Source of the DNA: Aliiroseovarius sp. S1339 | Lineage (GTDB): Bacteria; Pseudomonadota; Alphaproteobacteria; Rhodobacterales; Rhodobacteraceae | NCBI RefSeq assembly: GCF_023195695.1 | Contig: NZ_JALPQG010000001.1 | Span: 248,001-312,000 of the forward strand | DNA: 64,000 nucleotides | Direction: 5' to 3' | Shown here: in pieces, positions 11,074 to 20,566 of the stretch | Numbering within the stretch: position 1 is the stretch's first letter | Layout of the letters: each line of letters begins with the position of its first letter | The notes under the pieces: generated by a model | Told to the model about the DNA's origin: nothing | The model's input: only the letters and a program-made list of their open reading frames with translations | The model's database searches: none | Position numbers and translations under genes: made by a program

Positions 11074-11745
11074 ATGGATGTCCTGCGAAACATCGTGGTA
11101 TCACTTTGCTTCGCAGGCCAGCTTCCAGCCGAGACCCTTAACTGCCCCGACCCGCTTTTGCAGGTCACGGGCGGCGACGCAACCTTGCGCGCCCGCACTT
11201 GCAAGGTCGCATCTGGCGCACGAATGTTCCTGGAAAGTTGCGGGGTCGCCTTACGCCGAACCGTCGAAATCGAAATCCAAATCGTCAAGACGTTCGATGA
11301 GCAGTACACCTCCTGTCTCGGCCTCTATCATTGCGGCGAAAATCGGATTGAGATCCTTTCTCCTCAGGGCATGAGCTTCGCCCGTAACAAGGAAGGTGCC
11401 TTCAAACTGATTTCAGACGATGCCTATTGGGACAGCATTCTTGTGCACGAATTGACCCACGCCGCCTATGATAAGGTCGAATGCCCGTTCTTCAATTGCA
11501 TCGTGACAAGCGAGTATGCCAGTTTTGCCATGCAGGTTTTGTCGCTGCCCAAGGATCAACGATCACTCTTCGGCCAAACAGTGACGCTTCGAAGTAAGCC
11601 GAGCGACGACTCGATTTCGGAAACCATGCTCTTCCTGTCGCCCAGCCATTTTGCAACGCTTGTCTGGCTTCATTTTCAGGACAGAAATGATCCATGTGAA
11701 TATATGCAGCAGATCATGGCTGGACAGGTGTTCTTTGACCAATAG
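11074..11745 (+). CDS. Putative secreted zincin-like protein with HELTH motif
   Basis: A 223-residue protein, not assigned to a characterised enzyme. The N-terminus (MDVLRNIVVSLCFAGQLPAE) may be a short signal peptide. Eight cysteines are present, several able to pair in the periplasm. HELTHAAYDKV, at about residues 129-139, is an HExxH zinc motif, followed by EYASF about 20 residues later that could give the third ligand. It starts six bases after ppsA with no clear terminator between, so it may be co-transcribed. Proteolytic activity is inferred from the motif alone. Confidence 0.7.
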   Translation: MDVLRNIVVSLCFAGQLPAETLNCPDPLLQVTGGDATLRARTCKVASGARMFLESCGVALRRTVEIEIQIVKTFDEQYTSCLGLYHCGENRIEILSPQGMSFARNKEGAFKLISDDAYWDSILVHELTHAAYDKVECPFFNCIVTSEYASFAMQVLSLPKDQRSLFGQTVTLRSKPSDDSISETMLFLSPSHFATLVWLHFQDRNDPCEYMQQIMAGQVFFDQ

Positions 11746-11813
11746 CGGCCATAGCCCGCGCAAGACAGCGCCATACTATTGGTCACAGGTTCCAATGGCT
11801 GCCTCGGCTTGGT

Positions 11814-13055
11814 TCATTCTTTCACATAGGGCTTGCCGTCCGCCGCAGGCGCACGCGCGCGGCCGACAACGCCAGCCACCACGACGATCGTGGCGACATA
11901 AGGGGCCATCGCCAGAAACTCTGACGGGATCGGTGTGCCCAAAAGGGCCAACTTCTGTTGCAGTGAATCGGCAAATCCGAAAACCAATGCCGCCAGTAAA
12001 GCCCCTATCGGATGCCAACGCCCAAAAATCATCGCGGCCAGCCCGATAAAGCCGCGCCCGCCGGTCATCCCTTCGTCAAACCGCCCGACGGATCCAAGCG
12101 TGAACCAGGCCCCGCCAAATCCCGCGACCATGCCCGCCACCGTCACGTTGATATAGCGCGTGCGATAGACGTTGATGCCTAACGTATCGGCAGCGCGCGG
12201 GTGTTCCCCGACAGCCCGGGCGCGCAAACCAAGTCGGGTGTGGAACAGGTAATAAGTTGCCAGCCCCGCCAGTATAAACGCACCATAGACAAAGATGTTC
12301 TGGTTGAAGAACACCGGCCCGATCACCGGCAGATCGCTGAGGTAAGGCACGCTGATGGCCCGGAAGACGGGTGCATTGTTCAGCGCGCGGTATTCTTGAA
12401 ACACTTGGCTTGAGATGTAACTGGTCAATCCCAGCACAAAGAGGTTGATGAACACCCCCGCGATGATTTGATCCATTCGGTAGGTCACCACAAGCGCGGC
12501 CAGCACGAACCCGAACAACCCGCCAACGGCTACCGCAGCGACCAGACCGGCGACTCCACCCGCAAGCGAGCCGACCAAAGCGCCAGTGAAGGCCCCCGCC
12601 AGCAACATCCCCTCGATGCCGATGTTCACGACCGCGACACGCTCGGACAAAACGCCTGCCAGACCGCCAAGCGCGATTGGCACTGCGCGCACAAGGCTCG
12701 CCTGCAACATGCCGGTCAGCGAAAAGGATTTACCTGCTGTGGCCCAGACAAGAAACGCCGCGACGGCAATGGCCAGACCGATCCCCAGCGTCAGCGCGCT
12801 CCACTTTGCAGCCCCGCGCAGGAACTGGCGCACACCAAGGAACACCAGCAAGGCCGACACCACGTAAATGAAGGGCCCACCCGGAACGAGCAGGTTCGGC
12901 ACCGGCCAGACATCCGTGGGGCGTGACAGGCGGAACGTGGCTACGCCCGGCGCGTTAGGTGCCAGAAAGACGGCCATCATCACGCCCAATGCGATCAATA
13001 TGCCTCCGGTGATCCGTGTTTGACGCAGACGGGCTTTGTCCAAAAGTGCGCTCAT
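11814..13055 (-). CDS. Nucleoside/purine ABC transporter permease (NupQ/BmpC-type)
   Basis: An inner-membrane permease of 413 residues and about ten hydrophobic helices, of the branched-chain/nucleoside permease family. GIEGMLLAGAFTGALVGSL and NVYRTRYINVTVAGM are family-like segments. The ATG at 13055 overlaps the stop of the first permease as ATGA; an upstream in-frame start would add 13 residues inside that gene. It is last in the BMP-ATPase-permease-permease operon. With its partner it forms the heterodimeric channel for the ATPase encoded at 14173-15684. Confidence 0.88.
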   Translation of the reverse strand: MSALLDKARLRQTRITGGILIALGVMMAVFLAPNAPGVATFRLSRPTDVWPVPNLLVPGGPFIYVVSALLVFLGVRQFLRGAAKWSALTLGIGLAIAVAAFLVWATAGKSFSLTGMLQASLVRAVPIALGGLAGVLSERVAVVNIGIEGMLLAGAFTGALVGSLAGGVAGLVAAVAVGGLFGFVLAALVVTYRMDQIIAGVFINLFVLGLTSYISSQVFQEYRALNNAPVFRAISVPYLSDLPVIGPVFFNQNIFVYGAFILAGLATYYLFHTRLGLRARAVGEHPRAADTLGINVYRTRYINVTVAGMVAGFGGAWFTLGSVGRFDEGMTGGRGFIGLAAMIFGRWHPIGALLAALVFGFADSLQQKLALLGTPIPSEFLAMAPYVATIVVVAGVVGRARAPAADGKPYVKE

Positions 13056-14176
13056 GATCCGCCCTCCCCCGTCCGTTCCCTGCGAAATCCCCAAGGGAAA
13101 ATCGCCCGCACCAGAAGCGGCGCCGCGATGAAAACGATGATCAGGGACTGGATGATCGCGATCAAATCAATGCTGACGCCTGCGTCCACCTGCATTTGAC
13201 GGCCTCCCGCTTCCAATGCGCCAAAGAGAACGCCAGCAAAAAGCACGCCAACCGGATGCGACCGGCCCATCAGGGCGACGGCAATTGCGTTAAAGCCAAT
13301 CCCGGCTGAAAATCCTGGTGTCGCGCGGTCCAGAACGCCGAGCACCTGATTGGCCCCGGCCAGCCCAGCCATGGCACCCGCGATGGCCATTGCCAGGATA
13401 ATGGTCAGGCTCGCATTCATACCCGCGAACCGGGCCGCCACGGCGTTTTCGCCACTGGCGCGAAATTCGAACCCCAGCTTGCTGCGAAACAAGAGCCAAT
13501 AGGCAAGTGCGACCATGGCAAGCGTCAGGAAAATGCCCGCGTGCACCCTGAGGTTCGGATCGAGAAACGCCAGAAGCTGCGGCAGTTCTGCGGAATCCGG
13601 CACGGCCTTCGAGATCGGATCGGCACGGCCCTCCTTTTGGATCAAGGGCGTCCGCAACAGATAGTCCAACAAGCGGTAAGAGATCAGGTTCAGCATGATG
13701 GTCGAAATCACCTCATGCGCGCCCGTCACCGCCCGCAGCCACCCGGCGATACTGGCATAGAAAGCCCCCGCCAGCGCGCCGGCAAGCACCGCGCCGGGCA
13801 ATGCGATGATGGCAGGCATGTCTCCTAACGCGACACCAGCCACCACGGCAGCCAACCCGCCCATGATGACTTGTCCCTCGGCGCCGATGTTGAACAAACC
13901 TGCTCGAAACCCAAGCGCCAGGCCCAACCCAGCCAGAACCAGCGGAGCAGCAGCGGTCAGCGTTTCCGACACGGCGTTGATAGACCCGACCGACCCCCGC
14001 ACCAACGCCACATAAGACGTGCCGATCGTCGCCAGATCAACACCCGTGGCTGCCATCACCAGCGCGCCCAGAACCAACGCGGCAACAAAGGCGAAAACCG
14101 GTACGACCACCAGATCTTCCAATTGACTTCGACCCAGAAGCTTGCCGCTCACCGCCCGTTCCATAGCCTTGGTCAT
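13052..14176 (-). CDS. Nucleoside/purine ABC transporter permease (NupP/BmpB-type)
   Basis: A 374-residue inner-membrane permease with many hydrophobic helices. Family segments include LGLALGFRAGLFNIGAEGQ near residue 100 and ISTIMLNLISYRLLDYLL. The FNIGAEGQ loop is typical of the cytoplasmic ATPase-contacting region in this permease class. Start and stop overlap the ATPase and the second permease by four bases each. The start ATG at 14176 is followed by MTKAMERAVSGKLL, an ordinary cytoplasmic N-terminus. Confidence 0.88.
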   Translation of the reverse strand: MTKAMERAVSGKLLGRSQLEDLVVVPVFAFVAALVLGALVMAATGVDLATIGTSYVALVRGSVGSINAVSETLTAAAPLVLAGLGLALGFRAGLFNIGAEGQVIMGGLAAVVAGVALGDMPAIIALPGAVLAGALAGAFYASIAGWLRAVTGAHEVISTIMLNLISYRLLDYLLRTPLIQKEGRADPISKAVPDSAELPQLLAFLDPNLRVHAGIFLTLAMVALAYWLLFRSKLGFEFRASGENAVAARFAGMNASLTIILAMAIAGAMAGLAGANQVLGVLDRATPGFSAGIGFNAIAVALMGRSHPVGVLFAGVLFGALEAGGRQMQVDAGVSIDLIAIIQSLIIVFIAAPLLVRAIFPWGFRRERTGEGGS

Positions 14177-15684
14177 GCCGCCGCTCCTGCCATGGCCAAC
14201 CCGATGACCGCCTTGTCAACCGGACCCTCGTGTGGCGTGTATTCCGCCACGATCCGGCCCTTGAACATCACCAGAATACGGTCCGATACCGCCATGATTT
14301 CGTCCAGCTCGGACGAAACAATCAGTAGCCCGTCACCTTCATCGCGCGCTGCCATCAACTGGGCGTGAATGAACGCAATCGAGCCGACATCCAGCCCCCG
14401 CGTCGGCTGCCCGGCAATCACCAACCGCGTGTCCCGCGACAATTCCCGCGCGACGACCAGCTTTTGCTGATTGCCACCTGACAAATGCGCCGCAGGTACA
14501 TAAACCGAAGGGGTGCGCACATCATATTGCTCGGCCACTCGCGCCGCCTCGGTATGGACGCGCGGCCAGTCGATTCCGGCCCCGGTCGAAAACGGTGGGC
14601 CGTAATAGTTATCAAGCACCATGTTCTCGGCCACGGTGAAGTTTCCGATCAACCCGGCGCGCTGACGGTCTTCGGGGATATGTGCGATGCCCATTCGGTG
14701 ACGCGCCCGGGGGCTGGCTTGGGTAATATCTTTGCCATCGAACAGCACATTGCCCGCTACGGGGCGGCGCAATCCCGCAAGTACCTCGATCAGGGCTGAT
14801 TGGCCATTGCCCTGCACACCCGCAATTCCCACAACCTCGCCGCTTCTGATCTTTAGCGAAAGATTGTCGACAGCCACCGAACCATTGTCTTGCAGCACGG
14901 TCAGATCGGCGACATCAAGGATCACATCGCGCGGCGCAAAGGGCGCGCGTTTCACCTCGAAATCCACCGGATGTCCGACCATCATCTCGGCCAAATCCGG
15001 TCTGGTCAGCGTTTTGGGGTCACCGCTGCCAACAATCTCGCCGCGCCGAATGACGCTGATCCGGTCCGAGATTTCAAGGATCTCGTTCAGCTTGTGCGTG
15101 ATGAAGACAATCGCCTTGCCCGCTTCGCAAAGTGACCTGATGATCTGGAAGAACTCGTCGACCTCTTGCGGGGTCAGAACGGCGGTCGGCTCATCTAGGA
15201 TCAGCACATCGGCGGCACGAAACAGCACCTTGATGATCTCAACACGCTGTTGCACGCCGACGGGCAGTGTTTCGATGATCGCATCCGGATCGACCGTCAG
15301 ACCGTATTCCTCGCTTAACCGGCGCACTTCATCGCGTGCAGCGGCCAGATCAAGCCGATCCAGATGGCCGACGGGTTCCACACCCAGCACGACGTTTTCC
15401 GCCACAGAAAAAACCGGCACCAGCATGAAATGCTGATGCACCATGCCAATGCCCGCCCGGATCGCATCGCCGGGACCGCCAAAGCGCACCGATTTCCCGT
15501 CAATGAAAATCTCGCCCTCTGTCGGCTCATAAAGGCCGCAAAGCACGTTCATCAATGTTGATTTTCCTGCACCGTTTTCGCCCAGAAGCCCAAGCACTTC
15601 GCCGGGCTCAATGGTCAGATCAACGCCCTTGTTTGCGACAACCGGGCCGAACCTTTTGGTGATATTTTTCAGCTCGACCCGCAT
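14173..15684 (-). CDS. Nucleoside/sugar-type ABC transporter ATPase (duplicated)
   Basis: A 503-residue ATPase with two ABC domains in one chain, as in RbsA/NupO. The first has Walker A GENGAGKST near residue 36 and Walker B LILDEPTAVL. The second has a degenerate Walker A, GVQGNGQSAL, with no catalytic lysine, and the signature LSGGNQQKLVVARELS. One intact and one degenerate site are normal for this family. It powers the two permeases encoded downstream. It lies nine bases after the binding-protein gene. Confidence 0.9.
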   Translation of the reverse strand: MRVELKNITKRFGPVVANKGVDLTIEPGEVLGLLGENGAGKSTLMNVLCGLYEPTEGEIFIDGKSVRFGGPGDAIRAGIGMVHQHFMLVPVFSVAENVVLGVEPVGHLDRLDLAAARDEVRRLSEEYGLTVDPDAIIETLPVGVQQRVEIIKVLFRAADVLILDEPTAVLTPQEVDEFFQIIRSLCEAGKAIVFITHKLNEILEISDRISVIRRGEIVGSGDPKTLTRPDLAEMMVGHPVDFEVKRAPFAPRDVILDVADLTVLQDNGSVAVDNLSLKIRSGEVVGIAGVQGNGQSALIEVLAGLRRPVAGNVLFDGKDITQASPRARHRMGIAHIPEDRQRAGLIGNFTVAENMVLDNYYGPPFSTGAGIDWPRVHTEAARVAEQYDVRTPSVYVPAAHLSGGNQQKLVVARELSRDTRLVIAGQPTRGLDVGSIAFIHAQLMAARDEGDGLLIVSSELDEIMAVSDRILVMFKGRIVAEYTPHEGPVDKAVIGLAMAGAAA

Positions 15685-15693
15685 CGCTCTGGC

Positions 15694-16722
15694 CTATTCA
15701 GACACGGAAATGCTGCCGTCGATGATTGCCGCCCGGATCGCCGCCAGTTCGGCTTTCAGATCGTCGGGCACAAGGGCCTCCATGTCATGGAAGGGCGCCA
15801 GATCTACGCCGCCATTTTCCAGCGTGCCAACCAGCAGCCCACCTTCGAACTCACCTTTCATGGTGTCCTCAATCACTTGGGCAACGGTCGCGTCCATCCG
15901 CTTGGTAATAGAGGTCAGATAGACATGCTGGCGCTCGGTATCGGTGAAAAAAAGGTCGGCATCAACACCGATGATTTTCAGCTTGTCGATGCCAAGTTCA
16001 TCCGCCAGCGTAGCCGAGCCAAGGCCGACAGGTCCGGCAACCGGAAGCACGATGTCCGCCCCTTCGTCATAGAGGTTCTGCGCAAAGGCGCGGCCGTCAT
16101 CAAGGTTGTCAAAGTTGTTGGTGAAAAGCCCTTCGCGCGTTTCGATGTCCCATCCCAAGACGCTGACGGTGTCGCCTTTCTCGGCGTTCCAGTGGTTAAC
16201 ACCTTTGACAAACCCGTCCATGAAGATGGTCACAGGCGGAATATTGATGCCACCGAACGTGCCAAGTATCTTGGTCTTGGTCATCCCGGCCGCCAGATAC
16301 CCGGCCAGAAACGCCGCCTGATCGGTGGCATATATCTGCCCCAGTACATTCGGGATGGTCGGTTCATAGGCGAAATCAACGATCGAGAAAGGCTGTTCAG
16401 GATTGGCTTTGGCAGCCTTCTCAGTCGCGTCACCCAACAAGAAACCGACGGTGATAATCACATCGCAATCGCCGTCGATCAGCGAGTTGATGTTGGCATC
16501 ATAGTCGGTCTCGGCCTGGGATTCCAGAAACCGGGCATCGATCCCGAATTCCTTCTGGGCATCCTGAACACCCTTCCACGCAGTCTGGTTAAAGCTGTTG
16601 TCGTCAATGCCGCCAGTGTCGGTGACCTGACAAGCGGTAAATGCCACGGCCGGGCTGGCCATCACCAACGCAAGGGCCGCGACGACGGCGATGTGTCTTA
16701 GTTTCGATCCTGAATAACTCAT
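15694..16722 (-). CDS. BMP-family substrate-binding protein of a nucleoside/purine ABC transporter
   Basis: A periplasmic binding protein of 342 residues. It has a signal peptide (KLRHIAVVAALALVMASPAVA, cleaved near residue 27) and the BMP-family opening DTGGIDDNSFNQTAWKG. There is no lipobox cysteine at the cleavage site, so it is likely soluble periplasmic. The start ATG at 16722 has GGAG upstream. It heads the operon with the ATPase and both permeases. BMP-type systems carry nucleosides or purine compounds; the exact ligand cannot be read from sequence. Confidence 0.9.
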   Translation of the reverse strand: MSYSGSKLRHIAVVAALALVMASPAVAFTACQVTDTGGIDDNSFNQTAWKGVQDAQKEFGIDARFLESQAETDYDANINSLIDGDCDVIITVGFLLGDATEKAAKANPEQPFSIVDFAYEPTIPNVLGQIYATDQAAFLAGYLAAGMTKTKILGTFGGINIPPVTIFMDGFVKGVNHWNAEKGDTVSVLGWDIETREGLFTNNFDNLDDGRAFAQNLYDEGADIVLPVAGPVGLGSATLADELGIDKLKIIGVDADLFFTDTERQHVYLTSITKRMDATVAQVIEDTMKGEFEGGLLVGTLENGGVDLAPFHDMEALVPDDLKAELAAIRAAIIDGSISVSE

Positions 16723-16793
16723 GGCGCATCTCCTTTTCGGCGCTGTATTGGTGTGCATCCTATGGCAGTTGAACTGGCGACCTTTGAGGAAGA

Positions 16794-17189
16794 TCAATCG
16801 CCGCGCTCGTCCTTTTTCAGTATCATTGAAAGGCGCAGCAAAGCCGCCAGTATGGCCTGAGCCAGAACCGGAGACCGCCCCATGCCGATGGCCGCATCAT
16901 TGTCGCGAGCATCGCCCTCGCGCAGTGTACAGCGCCAGTGTCCGTTACGATCATTGGCGCGTCCGCGGATATGAACGACCCAATTCGGATAGGCCTCGTC
17001 GGCGACATGTATCGCACCATCGGTCGTGCCGATGACCTGCGATGTCAATCCATCGGCCGTCTTTCCGGGCAGCAGAAATTCAAGCGCATGAACTACGGCG
17101 TCGAAGTCCGCGACCGTCATGGCCTCGCGTCCTTCCAGCTCGTCAATAAGGATGTCTAGTTCCGGGTCTTTCATGTCCACAAGCTCCAT
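16794..17189 (-). CDS. Hypothetical protein, 131 residues
   Basis: Not recognised. It has an acidic N-terminal half (MKDPELDILIDELEGREAMT), a central beta-like part containing WVVHIRGRANDRNGHW, and a C-terminal amphipathic helix (PVLAQAILAALLRLSMIL). There is no signal peptide or membrane span. An alternative ATG lies five codons in, at 17174. It begins 18 bases after the stop of the upstream gene at 17208, so the two probably form one transcript. It ends 71 bases before the BMP gene, which may have its own promoter. Confidence 0.6.
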   Translation of the reverse strand: MELVDMKDPELDILIDELEGREAMTVADFDAVVHALEFLLPGKTADGLTSQVIGTTDGAIHVADEAYPNWVVHIRGRANDRNGHWRCTLREGDARDNDAAIGMGRSPVLAQAILAALLRLSMILKKDERGD

Positions 17190-17207
17190 TGTTGTAGGAA
17201 AATTCCA

Positions 17208-17714
17208 TCAAATCTCGGCGACACCGATGACGTAGTTTTTGCCGTAAGCGCGGGCGCATTTCGGACAAGTCGTATAGAACATAAAGATGCGTTTCGCGGT
17301 TTGCCCCGCGGCCTCGGCAGCCGTTTCCATCACATGGTGCCATTCCTTGGCATGACGATATGGGCCTTCAAACACACGGGTGATGAAGTCTCCGGTCAGC
17401 GTCGTCATCTCTTCGTCAGGAACATCACGCGTCACAGCAAATAAATGCTCGGCTTCTGTCGACGACAAATCACGGCTGAGCACCAGATAGCCTGTGGGAT
17501 TCTGCGCACCGGCATCTTCAATATGCTCCTGAACCCTCGTAAAAACGGTGCCCATGTTGATCGGCACATGCAGCAGACTGCGGGTTGTGGCCCGCACGAA
17601 CGGCTTGTCCTCGAAATGCAACTGGCGCCCATCCCACCCTTCGGGATTGAACTTGGGGCAGCAGCCCGTCGTGTTAGTCGACATATCCATTGCAGGCAGA
17701 AGATTGGTATCCAT
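17208..17714 (-). CDS. Conserved protein with paired-cysteine motifs behind an FNR-type box
   Basis: A 168-residue cytoplasmic protein. A Cys-Cys pair near the N-terminus (GCCPKFNPEGWDG) and CPKCARAYGKNYV near the C-terminus look like metal ligands, and the middle contains an amphipathic strand/helix mix (LLHVPINMGTVFTRVQEHIED). The family looks familiar as a conserved bacterial hypothetical, but no function can be named with confidence. The ATG at 17714 was chosen over one three codons upstream. An FNR-like box lies 60 bp before it, so the gene may belong to the low-oxygen regulon seen at 1-9 kb. Confidence 0.65.
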   Translation of the reverse strand: MDTNLLPAMDMSTNTTGCCPKFNPEGWDGRQLHFEDKPFVRATTRSLLHVPINMGTVFTRVQEHIEDAGAQNPTGYLVLSRDLSSTEAEHLFAVTRDVPDEEMTTLTGDFITRVFEGPYRHAKEWHHVMETAAEAAGQTAKRIFMFYTTCPKCARAYGKNYVIGVAEI

Positions 17715-17773
17715 GGCAAACACCGTGATTGGTTTGTGTGGTGTTCAGCCTAACGGTGACGCAGAGGCTGCGA

Positions 17774-17787
17774 TTGATTTACCTCAA
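17774..17787. promoter_or_regulatory. FNR-type box upstream of the paired-cysteine protein gene
   Basis: TTGATTTACCTCAA matches TTGAT-N4-ATCAA at 9 of 10 positions. It lies 60 bp before the ATG at 17714. Confidence 0.6.
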
Positions 17788-17929
17788 TCACTGTCACCGA
17801 ATAACTCGCGAATATCCGGGTCGCAGAGCAGGACCGGCCAGACCTTTGCCGGGATACCCCCGCATCCGGCAATGTGGCGCTGGCACGCATTGCGCCTTCT
17901 ATCGCTACATTGGCTCGAGTATCGACGAA

Positions 17930-18145
17930 ATACTGCTGCAATGTTCTGGCCGTCCAGCACGATCCTGATCTTCTCTTCCGCTGAATATTGCTTACGCGTC
18001 GCACGGCGAATGTCCTTCACGATCTTCTCGCCGTGGTTCTTCCGTGTTCAGGACTTCTGTCTCATCTTCACTCCTTGGTTGTTACGATGAGCCAAAACCC
18101 TCTCTTATCAAACTGCCCTAAACTGTCCCATCGGTGCTGACCTCT
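17930..18145 (-). mobile_element. IS3-family insertion sequence remnant (orfA 5' part)
   Basis: On the minus strand, EKIVKDIRRATRKQYSAEEK continuing into IRIVLDG (about 18050-17955) is the start of an IS3-family OrfA. The reading then departs from the family just after LDG and degenerates. Upstream, AAACTGTCCCATCGGTG at about 18120-18140 resembles an IS end but was not matched to a partner. No orfB is present, so the element is dead. It marks the boundary between the transporter block and the patchy accessory stretch. Confidence 0.68.
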
Positions 18146-18309
18146 CATATTCTCCATGCGTGATATTGCGCGCCTGCTTTCGGTCAGGACTCAACCTTGG
18201 ATGGGCAGGCCCGACAGGTGTGCTTCAAGGAAGCCCTTCCCCGTGTGAGTCCGATCCCTCTGCTTGGCACAAATGCTGGCACAGGAGTCGCGGACTTTGC
18301 ACATCTCAA

Positions 18310-18786
18310 TCACATCGCAACCGCATCTCGAATAGGCGCGACATCGCGCTGTTCCGCATCAGACAGCATGCTTGAGAGGGTTTTCAGACGAGTTGCCAAA
18401 TGTTCGTCAGTCAGCAGCATGGCGGTCAGCAAGTGCGTTACAATCAACCACCGCAACAAGTTCAAGAAGTGCCACGCTCTGCGAAGGTGCAAGTTAGCAA
18501 TCCGCCTTGCGCAGTCTGGGTCAACGGGATGATTTTCGAGCAAGTCAGGGCGAACGCCTTCGATCCAACCATTAGGATACAGATCAGCGATAGACGTTAC
18601 CAAGGCGATCCTGACGCTTCGATTTTGATCGGAACGCAAAGGGATACTGGAAATCAAATTTGCACCCACTGCAATATTGGGAATTGCGTCTTGCGGGCCA
18701 GAGATTGGCAGATTGGCGGCGACGATTGCATGTGCATCTTGTAAAAGCAGAATTTCAGGGACTTTTTGGCGACGGGCCGAACTCAA
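18310..18786 (-). other. Doubtful open frame, 158 residues
   Basis: An open frame starting with TTG and lacking a clear ribosome-binding site, beside an IS remnant. The translation contains a leucine-rich stretch (WHFLNLLRWLIVTHLLTAMLL) that could be one membrane helix, but no family was recognised. It may be a decayed gene or chance reading. No other convincing gene was seen between 18146 and 19167. Confidence 0.25.
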
Positions 18787-19167
18787 TCAATGCCACCTTT
18801 CATGTTGCATTACTTGGTCGAAAACCTGCATTTCCCCGCCAGTGACCGGCGTCTCTTCCGACGCCGCAAGCAGTGCCGTTAGCGATAGAATCCCAAATCG
18901 GGTGTTTCGGACCTAGGGCCCAGAGGATAAACACGTCGTGCTGCTTGAACCTTTAGCGCAAATCAAATGAAATGTTTGAGGATCTGGGGGTACCGGAAGG
19001 CGATGCCGGATGCTCGTCCAGTGGCAGGGCATTTTCCGACCTATAAGCGCGTTACCCCTGCCCTTGGGCGCCAGCATGTTGGCCTGACTCCGGGAGGAGT
19101 AGCCAGCAGAATCGTGACCTATCTCGTTCAGGGAGGATGTGTCCCAAGAGCGTCGATCAGAAACGGC
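18787..19167. other. Intergenic stretch, no gene recognised
   Basis: No open frame with a start signal or recognisable protein was found on either strand. The base composition is lower in GC than the flanking genes. It is probably decayed accessory DNA downstream of the Hint-domain gene. Confidence 0.5.
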
Positions 19168-20214
19168 TTATAGTGGTAGATAGTCGCTTTGCCGCAGACA
19201 GGATCGGAACACTGCCGCTTCATGGGCTTTCAAGGTTGGGGCGACCGTAGGGCCGAAACTCGCCATCTCTTTGGCGAGCGACGGAAAGAGATCCAACAGT
19301 TCCTGTCGCGGTCCTTGATCAAGCGCATTCACGGCGTGGTCGGCCAAGAAGAAACTCTCGGAGAGGGCGCCGGCAGATTGCACGACAATATGCTGGTCAC
19401 ACATGAAATGGGTATAGCGAATACGGTCCCGTTCCTGGATCGAAACACCCGGCAACCCGCACAAGTGTTTGGCCGGGACCAATATCTCGGGGGTGCCGAA
19501 CAACAGTTCGGAATGGGCGTTTTCAAAAAAGATGCGATGCTGCTGCGACACGACCAACTCCCGCGTGTTGCCAATCGCACCGGGTTCGAACACGACCGGG
19601 GCGAAGGACCCTGTGCCCGGCACCTCGGTCGTCGCAATCCAACGAACGCGATGGTCACCGCCATCTCTGGACCAGACCGCCTGACCTCGGCTCAGTTGTT
19701 CCACCGGGATCTCGCCGCAGGGCGTCGCAATCGGAGTTCCGGGGCCAAAGCAGGCGACAAAATCACTGTAGCGCGTAGTGCCGATATTATTGCCGCCCGT
19801 CTTGATATAGGACGTGCCCGGCTCAAGCTTGGTATCACTACCAAAACCCCAGACATCCGATGTGGTGCCATTCTGCGAAAACACCGTGATCGTGATCGTT
19901 GGACCTGTCGGATTGCCCGAGCCGTCGAGCGCACGCAGTTCAATGAGTGATTCCGCCTCGACTTCGGTCCCGTTCGCGACGATGCCACCGCCATCCGTGA
20001 TGACGTGGTCCTGTTCTCTGTCATCATCGAATCTGCTGCGGCGACTCGTATCGTCAAGCTCCACGGTCGTGCCGCCGCCGCCGCTATAGGAAAAGATAGT
20101 GCCGTTCGGCGTATCCGAATTGTTGATGACGGAATTGCCGACAATCGACGTGTTCGAACTTGACGTGACCACAAGACTGGCGGAGTCGATCGCAAAAAAA
20201 CTTCTGATAGCCAT
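19168..20214 (-). CDS. Hint-domain (Hedgehog/intein-type) protein
   Basis: A 348-residue protein. An N-terminal Ser/Thr/Gly-rich beta region (1-150) precedes a Hint_2-type domain beginning at Cys155 (CFGPGTPIATPCGEIPVEQL), with a later Hint block (VVSQQHRIFF, ILVPAKHLCGLPGV). Cys155 would be the autoprocessing nucleophile. Such proteins are abundant in Rhodobacterales, often exported or calcium-binding. No signal peptide is seen here; the N-terminus MAIRSFFAIDSASLVV is typical of type I-exported relatives, but no C-terminal RTX repeat is visible. It lies alone with long flanking gaps. Physiological role unknown. Confidence 0.82.
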   Translation of the reverse strand: MAIRSFFAIDSASLVVTSSSNTSIVGNSVINNSDTPNGTIFSYSGGGGTTVELDDTSRRSRFDDDREQDHVITDGGGIVANGTEVEAESLIELRALDGSGNPTGPTITITVFSQNGTTSDVWGFGSDTKLEPGTSYIKTGGNNIGTTRYSDFVACFGPGTPIATPCGEIPVEQLSRGQAVWSRDGGDHRVRWIATTEVPGTGSFAPVVFEPGAIGNTRELVVSQQHRIFFENAHSELLFGTPEILVPAKHLCGLPGVSIQERDRIRYTHFMCDQHIVVQSAGALSESFFLADHAVNALDQGPRQELLDLFPSLAKEMASFGPTVAPTLKAHEAAVFRSCLRQSDYLPL

Positions 20215-20566
20215 ACCTTGTTCCCAACGATTTACCTCAATTCAGATTGACGCCGCCGAACACATGCTGTCCGCGCAACGCAATCCATGAGGGTTGCACT
20301 GTTATTTCGCTGACGCATATACGTCAACGAAAGCTATTGCCGCCTAACAGATTTCAGCAGGGCTTTGAAGTCGCCGGTCTTTTCAGGCCGTTACTGTGCA
20401 CAATCTTGCCAGTTGCGATCCATTGTTGCTCTCGGCAATTGTGAACGATGCAATCATTGGTTGGCCGGACGAAGGGTGGATTGGCCGCAATTGCGCCAAT
20501 GACGATCTTGATCGTTTCTTTTGTATCAAAACAAAATCAATCCTGACAGCACAGCAGTTCTCAGTG
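20215..20566. other. Intergenic stretch upstream of the Hint gene, no gene recognised
   Basis: This 352-base gap holds the promoter side of the Hint gene and the end of the AraC-type gene. GATTTACCTCAAT at about 20230-20242 repeats the core of the FNR-like box at 17774, but the left half is poor (ACGAT). No gene or terminator was seen. Confidence 0.45.

Noticed and set aside
18310-18786. 158-residue minus frame as a real gene
   Set aside because: TTG start, no ribosome-binding site, no family and location in decayed DNA; kept only as a doubtful frame.
20230-20242. GATTTACCTCAAT as another FNR-type box
   Set aside because: It shares the core with the box at 17774, but the left half is ACGAT (two of five wrong) and the right half also has a mismatch.
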